A stretch of DNA of 12,805 nt from DASPXY01 sp038227745 (GCA_038227745.1 JBBRPS010000234.1:1-12805), one strand, 5' to 3'; numbered from the stretch's first letter, positions 1 through 7,371 are shown. A program made the numbers and translations. The notes: generated by a model from the sequence alone, not told the origin.

Positions 1-258
1 CGAAGCGGCAGCTGCCGCGGCCCTCCTCCCACCCTACCTGGCATCATCCCCCGCGGGATGGCGTGCGTCAAGGAGCAGGTGGAGAAACCCGACCGCCCGG
101 CAAAACACCCGGGACGGGGGCCGACGGCAAGGCCGGCACAACCGGCACGCGGCGCGGGCTGGCGCGCCCACTGCTCATGGATTGGGGACACCGGGCCGGC
201 CCGGAGAGTTCACACCCGCGGCCGTTTTCCCCGGGTTCCCGGTTTAGGGCATTTCCGC
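1..258. other. Window-edge stretch without a supported gene
   Basis: No convincing coding region is seen. The open frames here on the plus strand give Arg/Pro/Gly-rich translations with no recognisable motif, and the longest run on through the palindromic repeat at 259-329, so they look like chance open frames in GC-rich DNA. A minus-strand frame beginning with ATG ATG near position 56 is open to the window edge (reads MMPGRVGGG...) and could be the start of a gene running off the left side. It is too short to judge. Confidence 0.4.
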
Positions 259-329
259 TTCGTAGGCGACTCGCTCCGCGAGTCGCAGATAGCGCTGCCG
301 AGCGACTCGCGGAGCGAGTCGCCCACGAT
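259..329 (+). repeat. 71-bp REPIN-like double hairpin, copy 1
   Basis: Two 21-bp perfect hairpins at 266-286 and 302-322 are separated by 15 bp. Each has a 9-bp stem with arm GCGACTCGC and a 3-nt loop, TCC in the first and GGA in the second. The 7-mer TTCGTAG abuts the left hairpin and CCACGAT the right one. The same plan, with the same total length and the same 36-bp centre-to-centre spacing, recurs at 1829-1899 in the opposite orientation. The element lies 11 bp beyond the stop codon of the minus-strand ferredoxin gene, so it may act as its terminator or protect the RNA 3' end. That role is inferred. Confidence 0.85.
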
Positions 330-340
330 CCCGGGGCGAC

Positions 341-541
341 TCACGCAGGCTCGTTGAGGTAGCGCTTGAGCAGGTGGTGGCAGCAGGTGCAGCCGTCGCC
401 GGCGCCCGTGTGCTGGCGGATATCGGTGAGGGTCCGCAATTCCGTCGTGGCCATCGCCTCGACCAGCGCCGACTCGGTCACGCGCAGGCAGTGGCAGACG
501 ATGCGGTCCTCGCAGGTGTTCGCAGTGCAGGTGGGTTTCAT
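341..541 (-). CDS. BFD-like [2Fe-2S] ferredoxin (bacterioferritin-associated ferredoxin type)
   Basis: This encodes a 66-residue protein, close to the usual length of stand-alone Bfd proteins (about 64). Four cysteines in the family pattern are visible: C16-x-C18 (VCHC) and C51-x-x-C54 (GCTCC), separated by a helical stretch ending in the HTGAGDG turn, as expected for BFD-like [2Fe-2S] domains. Extra cysteines occur at positions 5, 10 and 53. In characterised bacteria Bfd donates electrons that release iron from bacterioferritin. No bacterioferritin gene is in the window, so the partner here is unknown. Start choice: ATG at 541 gives the family-typical length. The frame stays open up to an ATG at 631, which would add 30 residues of low-complexity sequence. 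Neither start has a clear Shine-Dalgarno. The promoter and Fur-like operator upstream (650-698) support iron-linked control. Confidence 0.8.
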   Translation of the reverse strand: MKPTCTANTCEDRIVCHCLRVTESALVEAMATTELRTLTDIRQHTGAGDGCTCCHHLLKRYLNEPA

Positions 542-649
542 GGCTGAAACCAATTTCCGAGGTAAGAAAGCAGCCTTCGCCGCAGCCGCTTCAACGGGGT
601 GGGATCGTTTCTCGGTAGCAGATCTCTCCATCAGCCGGGGTGACTGATA

Positions 650-666
650 TTGAGATTTAGTCTCAA
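650..666 (-). promoter_or_regulatory. Fur-box-like operator
   Basis: The 17-bp sequence TTGAGATTTAGTCTCAA is an 8-1-8 inverted repeat with a single mismatched pair, resembling the TGAGAnTnAnTCTCA class of Fur boxes. It lies immediately downstream of the -10 box of the ferredoxin promoter and covers the predicted transcription start, where a repressor would block initiation. A Fur-family gene is present at 12274-12762. Binding is inferred, not shown. Confidence 0.6.
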
Positions 667-670
667 CAGC

Positions 671-698
671 ATTCTACCGGTATCGACGAGAGAGTCAA
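671..698 (-). promoter_or_regulatory. Sigma70-type promoter of the ferredoxin gene
   Basis: Read on the minus strand, the -35 hexamer is TTGACT (693-698), the spacer is 16 bp and the -10 hexamer is TAGAAT (671-676). Transcription would start near 664, inside the Fur-like palindrome, giving a leader of about 120 nt to the ATG at 541 or about 33 nt to the alternative ATG at 631. Confidence 0.6.
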
Positions 699-824
699 GC
701 GTTTTTTCTGCCGCAGCCGGCCTGTTCGGGTTCCTGTACGCATCGACAGGCACGGGAGTCGATTACGCGGAGGAGTTTCTGACACCTATTCCGCTACGAA
801 TTTCACAAATTCCGCGAGGCGCAC

Positions 825-853
825 TTGACATCGTCTCGGACGTCCTGGATAAT
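825..853 (+). promoter_or_regulatory. Sigma70-type promoter upstream of the FHA gene
   Basis: A consensus TTGACA (825-830), a 17-bp spacer and GATAAT (848-853) form one of the best promoters in the window. Transcription would begin near 860 and run about 295 nt before the FHA start codon. The first transcribed bases contain a hairpin (862-882). No gene is supported between here and 1155. Confidence 0.6.
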
Positions 854-861
854 TTAACCTA

Positions 862-882
862 CTCAGCCCATGCTCGGCTGAG
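862..882 (+). other. Hairpin at the predicted 5' end of the FHA transcript
   Basis: Arms CTCAGCC and GGCTGAG (7 bp) enclose a 7-nt loop. It lies at the predicted transcription start and would form a 5'-terminal stem, which could protect or regulate the long leader. A second small stem (CGTTTG/CAAACG, 995-1011) lies further along the same leader. Function is unknown. Confidence 0.4.
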
Positions 883-1154
883 GCCCATCTATTGCCCATC
901 TCTTTCTCCTTCGCCTCTCGACTGGGCGGGGAGTGGTCCCTGATCGACCTCCTTTTCCATCCACGACGATGGTCGCGCACCGCGTATGTGCCCGCGTTTG
1001 TGTCGCAAACGTCCGGGTGAGCTCGCCCGTTCCTGAGAGGGACGCCCCAGAGGCGGCCGCTTGCGCCCACCGCGCGGGACAGCAGGACAGAAACGCCTTC
1101 TCAATGTCCCCGCGGGCTCCGGTGTCCAGCAATGGTGTGATCGGAGGAGAATTT

Positions 1155-1517
1155 ATGTCGCAGATAGAAGTGCGTCTCACCGTAGAAAGCTCGGTCGAGG
1201 ATCTCCTTGGTGAGATCCTCATCGACCAGTTCCCGTGCGTGCTCGGCCGCCACCCCGAGTGCGACTACCAGGTGAACCTGCCGTTCATCTCGCGGCACCA
1301 CTGCTCGTTGTTCCTGCACGAGGGCCGCGTGTGGGTGCAGGACCTGAACTCGCGCAACCGCACCAGCGTCAACGGCCGCGAGGCGCTGCGGTCGCAGCAG
1401 TTGCACGACGGCGACCAACTCCACCTGGGGTCGTTGGCGCTCCACGTGGCGGTAGCGCAGCCGGCCGCGGAGCCCGAGTCTGGGCTGCTGGTAGGTGGAA
1501 AGACATACACGTCGTAA
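1155..1517 (+). CDS. FHA-domain protein, stand-alone
   Basis: This 120-residue protein consists almost wholly of one forkhead-associated domain, a reader of phosphothreonine. The hallmark residues are present: GR at 31-32 (LGRHPECDYQV), the SRHHC loop at 46-50 and the NSRNRTSVNG turn at 65-74, followed by LHDGDQLHLGSL. A Gln/Pro/Glu-rich tail of about 20 residues follows. No signal peptide or membrane segment is seen, so it is probably cytoplasmic. ATG at 1155 was chosen because GGAGGAG lies 7 bp upstream. The same frame is open further upstream (ATG at 969 and 1104), but those starts lack a ribosome site and the added sequence is not FHA-like. It is followed after 35 bp by a small unknown gene on the same strand, so the two are probably co-transcribed. 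The kinase supplying the phosphothreonine partner is not in this window. Confidence 0.88.
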   Translation: MSQIEVRLTVESSVEDLLGEILIDQFPCVLGRHPECDYQVNLPFISRHHCSLFLHEGRVWVQDLNSRNRTSVNGREALRSQQLHDGDQLHLGSLALHVAVAQPAAEPESGLLVGGKTYTS

Positions 1518-1552
1518 CCGTGATCCCTTTCCTTTCTCGTGGAGGGCCCGTC

Positions 1553-1753
1553 ATGGTGGAAACTGGGTACGATGATCGCTTCGTGGTGTTCGCCCTGCGT
1601 CACCGGCAGGGGGCCGTCCCGCGCCAGGTCGTGGAGCGGGAGGTGGTCACCTGTCCCAGTTACGAGGAGGCGCAGCAGGTGCGCAAGGCGTTCGCCGCCG
1701 CCGGCTGCGACTGCGTGATCCGCTACATGGGCGAGGCCGGCGGCGGCGACTGA
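1553..1753 (+). CDS. Small protein of unknown function
   Basis: This encodes a 66-residue protein with no family I recognise. ATG at 1553 is preceded by GGAGGG at 1541-1546 with good spacing, and the gene follows the FHA gene after 35 bp. The sequence alternates predicted strands (RFVVFALRH, QVVEREVVTC) with an amphipathic helix (YEEAQQVRKAFAAAG) and another strand (CDCVIRYMG), ending in a flexible EAGGGD tail. This is a compact alpha/beta pattern. Three cysteines (34, 52, 54) are present, two of them as C-D-C. The position suggests a role linked to the FHA protein, but no function can be assigned. Confidence 0.65.
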   Translation: MVETGYDDRFVVFALRHRQGAVPRQVVEREVVTCPSYEEAQQVRKAFAAAGCDCVIRYMGEAGGGD

Positions 1754-1828
1754 GGGGTCGGTTCCTGGCCCGAACCGCGCCTCCGGTAAAGGGGCCTGGA
1801 CCTCTCACGTCAGAGGCGGGCAGCGCAG

Positions 1829-1899
1829 TACGTGGCCGACTCGCGGAGCGAGTCGGGGCCCGACATCCACACCGACTCGCGGAGCGAGTCGGCTACGAA
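1829..1899 (-). repeat. 71-bp REPIN-like double hairpin, copy 2
   Basis: Two 21-bp perfect hairpins at 1836-1856 and 1872-1892 are separated by 15 bp. The arm is CCGACTCGC and both loops read GGA on the plus strand. Read on the minus strand the element begins TTCGTAG and ends CCACGTA, matching the ends of copy 1 (259-329), so it is the same 71-bp element inverted. The closing base pair is C:G here but G:C in copy 1. It begins 6 bp beyond the stop codon of the minus-strand cytochrome gene and may serve as its transcript end (inferred). Confidence 0.85.
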
Positions 1900-1905
1900 C
1901 TTTCA

Positions 1906-4695
1906 TCAATCCACGAACACGAATTCGTTCGCCAGCAGCAACACCTGCGCGTAGCGCTCCCAGGCGTCCAGCCCCTGCGCCCCGGCCGGCGGCTCACTGC
2001 GCGCCGCTGCCAGGAAGCGCACGCCCAGCGCGACCTCGTCGCGCTCAGCGGCCCGACCGTAGGCGCGACGGTAGAGGCGCTGGATGCGGTCCTCCCTGTC
2101 CGCCGCGACGGCGACGTCCGGGTGGCGGACCAGCGCCCGCGCCTGCTCCAGCACGAACGGGCTATTCATCAGGAACAGCGCCTGCTGCGGCACCGTCGTC
2201 GCGTAACGCTGGGCGCTCGACGTGTCGGGGCTGGCGAAGTCGAAGGTGCGGAACAGGCCCGGCAGGTTCTGACGGTCGATGAAGCCGTACACCGTGCGCC
2301 GCGCCGTGAACGGCGCCGTCGTCAGCTCCACCGCCGCACCGCCGGCCGTCCGGTCCAGCTTACCCGACGCCGCCAGCAGCGCGTCGCGCATCGCCTCGAA
2401 GTCCAGCCGCTGCCGGTTCATCCGCCACAGCAGGCGGTTGTCGGGGTCGAGCCGCTGTCCCTCGGCGTTGTCCTGGCTGCCCTGACAGTAGGCGCGCGAC
2501 AGCATGACGAGGCGGTGCATCTTCTTGACCGACCAACCATCCTCCATGAAGCGCCACGCCAGGTAATCCAATAGCTCGGGGTGGGAGGGCGGGTCGCTGC
2601 GCAGGCCGAAATCGCTGGGGGTGGCGACGAGCCCCTTGCCGAAGTGGTGCAGCCAGATGCGGTTCACCATCACCCGCGCCGTCAGTGGGTTGTCCTTGCT
2701 CGCGATGGCGCGCGCCAGTTCCAGCCGCCCGCTGCCCTCGGTGAAAGGCTTGCGGTTCGCGCCCGCCAGCACGGCGAGGAACTGGCGCGGCACCACCGGC
2801 CCCGGGTAGCCCGGGTTGCCGCGTAGGAGCACGCGCGGCGTTACCGGCACCGCGGCGTCCTGCAGCACCATCGCCCGCGGCGGCGCCGCCTTCGATGTCG
2901 CCCGCCACTGATCGACCTGCTTCTGCAGGGCGGTCAGCCGGTCGCGCGCCGCCCGGTCCACGAAGCGGCGGATGTCTTCCACGGGAACGGTAGCCGGCGC
3001 CCCCGGAGCGTACAGGAGTTGCCGGACCGCCTCGTAATCGGGGGTCGCCAGCGGCCGCGGCTTCGTCTCCTGCCAGCGCCGCTCGACGTCGGCGAACACG
3101 GCGGCGTAGCGCTGCGCCACCTCGGCGAGCGAGGCCGGCGGCTTGCCGGTGAAGGCCTGCGCGACGGCTCGGCTCACCGGCCGGGCCGGGTCGGCGTTGG
3201 CGGCAATGTGGGCGGCCAGCGCCGGGGCCTTGGCGGCGAACTCGCCCGGCGGCAGGGCGGCGAAGGCGTGCCACGGCGCCAGCACCGGGTTGTGCCGCTT
3301 GCGCGTCTCGTCGAGGAACGTCCGCCAGCGTTGGATCATCGGGAACGACAGCTCGCCGAGTTGCCCCGCGCCGCCGCGGCGCCCGCCGAACTTGCCGCGC
3401 GCCTCGTGGGCCGCGAGCATGTAGTCCGCGGCGCGGGCGCGGAAGCGGGCCAGCGTCTCGCCGTGGACCTTCTGCAGGTAGTCCGCCACCTTCTGCGCGC
3501 GCGCCTTCAGCTCCTTCTCGAACGCGACGTACGCCGGCGTCCGTTCGGGCGCCCCGAGCAGCGGCAGTTCCTTCGGCTCGATGGAGCTGGCGAAGACGCC
3601 GTAGAGCGAGTAGTAGTCCTTCGTCGGGACCGGGTCGAACTTGTGGTCGTGGCAGCGGGCGCACGCCACCGTCAGGCCGAGCAGCCCGCGCGTGACGGTG
3701 TCGATGCGGTCGTCGATGATGTCGTGGACGTTGTTGAGGAAGCGCCGGCCGAGCGTCAGGAAGCCCATCGCGGCGAGCGCGCGCGGGTCCTTGTCCTGCA
3801 GGCGGTCGGCGGCGAGCTGCTCGATCAGGAAGCGGTCGAACGGCTTGTCCTCGTTGAAGGCGCGGATGACGTAGTCGCGGTAAGTATACGAGTAAGGGTA
3901 GCGCCTTTCTTCGGTAAAGACGTAGCCCTTGGTGTCGGCGTAGCGGGCGACGTCGAGCCAGTAGCGGCCCCAGCGCTCGCCGTAGGCCGGCGACGCCAGC
4001 AGGCGGTCGATCCCCTTCTCGTAAGCCTCCGGCGACGTGTCCTTCTCGAACGCCTCGATCTCCTCGGCGGTCGGCGGCAGGCCGGTCAAGTCGAACGCGG
4101 CGCGGCGCAGCAGCGTGCGCCGGTCGGCCGGCGCCGTGAAGGTCAGCCCCTTCCGCTCCAGCGCCGCCAGGAGGAAGGCGTCGATCGGCGCGGCGTCGGC
4201 GGCCAGGCCCTTGACGCGCGGCACGGTGGGGAGGCGGACGGGCTGGAACGCCCAGTGCTTCTTCCAGGCGTCGGCCATGTCGGCGACCCGGGGGCCGCCC
4301 GTGTCGGGCCAGGGCGCGCCCATCTTCACCCAGTCGCTCAGGTCAGTGACGGCCTTGACGGACAGGCGCGCCTTGGGCGGCATCTTGACGTCGCCTTCGT
4401 GGCGAACGGCGCGGACGAGCAGGCTCTTCTCGGGGTGGCCGGGGACGACGACCGGGCCGGAGTCGCTGCCCTTGCGCAGGAACGCGGCGGCGTCGAGGCG
4501 CAGGCCGCCCCGCTGTTTCGCCGGGCCGTGGCAGGAGACACAATGCTCGATCAGCACCGGGCGGACGCGCGCCTCGAAGAACTCGGCCTGCTGCGGCGTG
4601 ACGGCGGCCGGCTTCGTACCGGTCTGGGCGGGGGCGGCGCCGCACGCCAGCAACACCAGGCCCCCGGCGAACAGGCCGCACACGGCGGTCTTCAT
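1906..4695 (-). CDS. PSCyt1-DUF1549-DUF1553 planctomycete cytochrome
   Basis: This is a 929-residue exported protein. Residues 1-24 form a signal peptide (hydrophobic GLFAGGLVLLAC, then AAPAQ). The LLAC could alternatively be a weak lipobox. Next comes the PSCyt1 cytochrome-c-like domain with heme motif CVSCH at 52-56 and a candidate distal ligand in VKMPP (about 104-108). The DUF1549 domain (about 170-375) contains the second family motif CARCHDHKFDP starting at 345. A helical, Ala-rich linker follows, then DUF1553 from about 657 to the end (NRIWLHHFGKG near 678). The family is abundant in Planctomycetes, is thought to act outside the cytoplasm, and has no settled biochemical role. ATG at 4695 was chosen over 4701 because GGAG stands 8 bp before it; the frame further upstream is only repeat DNA. 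These genes usually have a DUF1501 partner next to them, and none is seen here. Confidence 0.93.
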   Translation of the reverse strand: MKTAVCGLFAGGLVLLACGAAPAQTGTKPAAVTPQQAEFFEARVRPVLIEHCVSCHGPAKQRGGLRLDAAAFLRKGSDSGPVVVPGHPEKSLLVRAVRHEGDVKMPPKARLSVKAVTDLSDWVKMGAPWPDTGGPRVADMADAWKKHWAFQPVRLPTVPRVKGLAADAAPIDAFLLAALERKGLTFTAPADRRTLLRRAAFDLTGLPPTAEEIEAFEKDTSPEAYEKGIDRLLASPAYGERWGRYWLDVARYADTKGYVFTEERRYPYSYTYRDYVIRAFNEDKPFDRFLIEQLAADRLQDKDPRALAAMGFLTLGRRFLNNVHDIIDDRIDTVTRGLLGLTVACARCHDHKFDPVPTKDYYSLYGVFASSIEPKELPLLGAPERTPAYVAFEKELKARAQKVADYLQKVHGETLARFRARAADYMLAAHEARGKFGGRRGGAGQLGELSFPMIQRWRTFLDETRKRHNPVLAPWHAFAALPPGEFAAKAPALAAHIAANADPARPVSRAVAQAFTGKPPASLAEVAQRYAAVFADVERRWQETKPRPLATPDYEAVRQLLYAPGAPATVPVEDIRRFVDRAARDRLTALQKQVDQWRATSKAAPPRAMVLQDAAVPVTPRVLLRGNPGYPGPVVPRQFLAVLAGANRKPFTEGSGRLELARAIASKDNPLTARVMVNRIWLHHFGKGLVATPSDFGLRSDPPSHPELLDYLAWRFMEDGWSVKKMHRLVMLSRAYCQGSQDNAEGQRLDPDNRLLWRMNRQRLDFEAMRDALLAASGKLDRTAGGAAVELTTAPFTARRTVYGFIDRQNLPGLFRTFDFASPDTSSAQRYATTVPQQALFLMNSPFVLEQARALVRHPDVAVAADREDRIQRLYRRAYGRAAERDEVALGVRFLAAARSEPPAGAQGLDAWERYAQVLLLANEFVFVD

Positions 4696-4713
4696 GGTCA
4701 TGGCTCCAGGCCG

Positions 4714-4776
4714 CAAGCCCACCCGTTGCACCGGGTGGGTTTTCTGCTTCCCCACCCGGTGCAACGGGTGGGCTTG
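4714..4776. repeat. Perfect inverted repeat with 26-bp arms (REPIN-like, second type)
   Basis: Arms 4714-4739 and 4751-4776 are perfectly complementary and flank an 11-nt spacer. Each arm is itself a hairpin: stem CCCACCCG/CGGGTGGG with a 6-nt loop (TTGCAC or its complement). The element almost fills the gap between the sigma54 regulator stop (4792) and the cytochrome start (4695), leaving 15 bp on one side and 18 on the other. It could end the regulator transcript, shape the cytochrome leader, or both. Confidence 0.88.
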
Positions 4777-4791
4777 GGAAGAAAACCCCTC

Positions 4792-6276
<1,485 letters not shown>

Positions 6277-6287
6277 GAGGCCCCTCT

Positions 6288-6310
6288 CCCGAACCGCGCC
6301 GCGGTTCGGG
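6288..6310 (-). other. Leader hairpin before the sigma54 regulator
   Basis: A perfect 10-bp stem (CCCGAACCGC/GCGGTTCGGG) with a 3-nt loop ends 11 bp before the ATG at 6276, directly next to the purine-rich ribosome site. It would be transcribed if the promoter lies upstream, and could affect ribosome access. The role is inferred. Confidence 0.55.
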
Positions 6311-6340
6311 TTGCTACCGGAAGAACTGTTCCCCCCTCCT

Positions 6341-6369
6341 ATGGTAAGTGGGAAATCCGTTGCTTTCAA
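6341..6369 (-). promoter_or_regulatory. Possible sigma70-type promoter of the regulator gene
   Basis: On the minus strand, TTGAAA (6364-6369), a 17-bp spacer and TACCAT (6341-6346) form an imperfect promoter about 65 bp before the start codon. The -10 hexamer is weak, so this is only a candidate. Confidence 0.35.
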
Positions 6370-6411
6370 GTGTGTGGACAACTTCCCCATGTCGCGGGGG
6401 TGTGCCGGGCG

Positions 6412-6425
6412 GTTGCCGCGGCAAC
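6412..6425. promoter_or_regulatory. 14-bp perfect palindrome, candidate activator site
   Basis: GTTGCCGCGGCAAC is a perfect palindrome in the intergenic region between the divergent sigma54 regulator and DUF1328 genes. Its centre is about 57 bp upstream of the GG of the -24 element, so about 80 bp before the predicted start site. This is near the usual placement of enhancer sites for Fis-type helix-turn-helix activators. Binding is inferred. Confidence 0.4.
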
Positions 6426-6473
6426 TCTTTACTCGTGCATATCTTAGGACGAGCGAACGCGAGCGTGAGGCCT

Positions 6474-6489
6474 TGGTATGCGAATTGCC
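6474..6489 (+). promoter_or_regulatory. Sigma54-type -24/-12 promoter candidate
   Basis: TGGTATGCGAATTGCC fits the TGGCACG-N4-TTGC consensus with two mismatches, and the invariant GG (6475-6476) and GC (6487-6488) are separated by exactly 10 bp. It points toward the DUF1328 gene, with a leader of about 135 nt. A full sigma54 activator gene lies on the other side of the same intergenic region, which strengthens the call. Confidence 0.5.
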
Positions 6490-6632
6490 CTTAAGGGACC
6501 GGCCTCAGGGTTGACAGGGGTCGTGAGAAGAGTTTCCCAGGGGCATCGCTACCATCCCGGGCCTTGGGGCGCCCCCGCGGACGAAGCCCCTGCCGGGGGA
6601 GGAAAAAAAATCGAATTCAGGGGGAATAAACC

Positions 6633-6803
6633 ATGCTTCGGTTGGCTCTTGTTTTTGTGGTCATCGCACTGATCGCCGCCCTCTTCGGCTTCGGCCTGGT
6701 CGCCGACATGGCGTTTGGCGCCGCCAGGATCCTCTTCGTGATCTTCCTGGTGCTGGCCGTGCTGACGCTGGTCTTCGGCTACCGCCGCCTGCCTATCGAC
6801 TGA
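6633..6803 (+). CDS. DUF1328-family small membrane protein
   Basis: This 56-residue hydrophobic protein starts MLRLALVFVVIALIAALFGF and continues with an AARILFVIFLVLAVLTLVFGY segment, giving two membrane helices (about 2-23 and 32-50) joined by a short GLVADMAFGA linker, with a basic RRLPID end. Length and pattern match the DUF1328/YtjA family (about 53-60 residues), small inner-membrane proteins found in many bacteria with no established mechanism. AGGGGG lies 8 bp before the ATG. A -24/-12 element stands about 145 bp upstream, and the divergent neighbour is a sigma54 activator, so sigma54-dependent expression is a reasonable hypothesis. The gene is followed after 123 bp by a probable lipoprotein gene on the same strand. 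Confidence 0.85.
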   Translation: MLRLALVFVVIALIAALFGFGLVADMAFGAARILFVIFLVLAVLTLVFGYRRLPID

Positions 6804-6926
6804 CGGGACGCGGGCGGCGTCTGTCCCCGGCCGGGGTCTGCCAGGGGCGTGTCACCGGCCACGTGGCGCCGGCGTCCAAGCAACCTAAACCCGATCGCCC
6901 ATCCATCTGTTGCAGGAGGATCTTTG

Positions 6927-7337
6927 ATGAAATGGCTTTCTCTGGCCGCCATGCTCGTGCTCTCCGCGTTTCTGGTGACCGGCAGCACCGGCTGCAAGAA
7001 GGGTGAAACCAAGACCGGCGAAGGTGAGGGCGGGAAGAAGTTGTCCGTGACCGCCCCGGGCGCCACCGACGTCAAGCAGGGTGACTCGGCGACGGTGACC
7101 GTCAAGATCAGCCGGACGAAGTTCACCGACCCGGTGACGGTCGAGTTCTCCAACCTGCCGGACAAGGTCAAGGTTGTCGAGACCGACATGACCATCCTCA
7201 AGGACAAGGAAGAAGGCAAGTTCACCCTGAAGGCGCTCGACGACGCCCCCGTGGAGAGCAAGGAAGCGACCGTGAAAGTCTCGGGCGCCGGCATCACCCA
7301 GGAGGCCAAGTTCAAGGTCAACGTGACGAAGAAGTAA
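6927..7337 (+). CDS. Probable lipoprotein with a beta-rich domain
   Basis: This encodes a 136-residue envelope protein of no named family. It opens with a signal peptide (MKWLSLAAMLVLSAFLVTG) ending in STGC-KKG, so C23 is the likely lipidated residue. The Ser at the -3 position is not the usual Leu/Val, so classical cleavage remains possible. A charged Lys/Gly/Glu linker (24-38) leads to a domain of alternating short strands (SATVTVKIS, DPVTVEFSNL, KVKVVETDMTIL, GKFTLKAL, ATVKVSG, EAKFKVNVT) that looks Ig- or bacterial-Ig-like. Planctomycete proteins of this sort often carry such repeats. AGGAGGA lies 6 bp before the ATG. A GC-rich hairpin follows the stop. The gene may share a transcript with DUF1328. 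Function is unknown. Confidence 0.82.
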   Translation: MKWLSLAAMLVLSAFLVTGSTGCKKGETKTGEGEGGKKLSVTAPGATDVKQGDSATVTVKISRTKFTDPVTVEFSNLPDKVKVVETDMTILKDKEEGKFTLKALDDAPVESKEATVKVSGAGITQEAKFKVNVTKK

Positions 7338-7349
7338 TCGATGCGGCGC

Positions 7350-7371
7350 GCCGGGGGCGTCAGCCCCCGGC
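7350..7371. terminator. GC-rich hairpin between convergent genes
   Basis: A perfect 9-bp stem GCCGGGGGC/GCCCCCGGC with loop GTCA lies 13 bp after the lipoprotein stop and 35 bp beyond the stop of the convergent kinase gene. It could end both transcripts. Neither side has a clear T-run, so it may be an unusual terminator or another member of the palindromic repeat population. Confidence 0.5.

Noticed and set aside
58..362. Two overlapping plus-strand frames at the left end
   Set aside because: They translate the 71-bp palindromic repeat and Arg/Pro/Gly-rich sequence; no motif or ribosome site.
933..1154. Upstream extension of the FHA protein from earlier in-frame starts
   Set aside because: The frame is open, but no ribosome site precedes the earlier starts, the sequence has no domain, and a strong GGAGGAG sits right before ATG 1155.
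259..1899. CRISPR array as an explanation for the repeated palindromes
   Set aside because: Only two hairpins per site, 15-bp spacers and two distant sites; no array and no cas gene.
2360..3664. 434-codon minus-strand frame inside the cytochrome gene
   Set aside because: It is a shifted frame of the cytochrome gene with Arg/Gly/Ala-rich noise; the true frame carries PSCyt1, DUF1549 and DUF1553 motifs.
6511..6516. TTGACA before the DUF1328 gene as a sigma70 -35 box
   Set aside because: No acceptable -10 hexamer lies 15-19 bp downstream; the nearest TACCAT (6550-6555) is 33 bp away.
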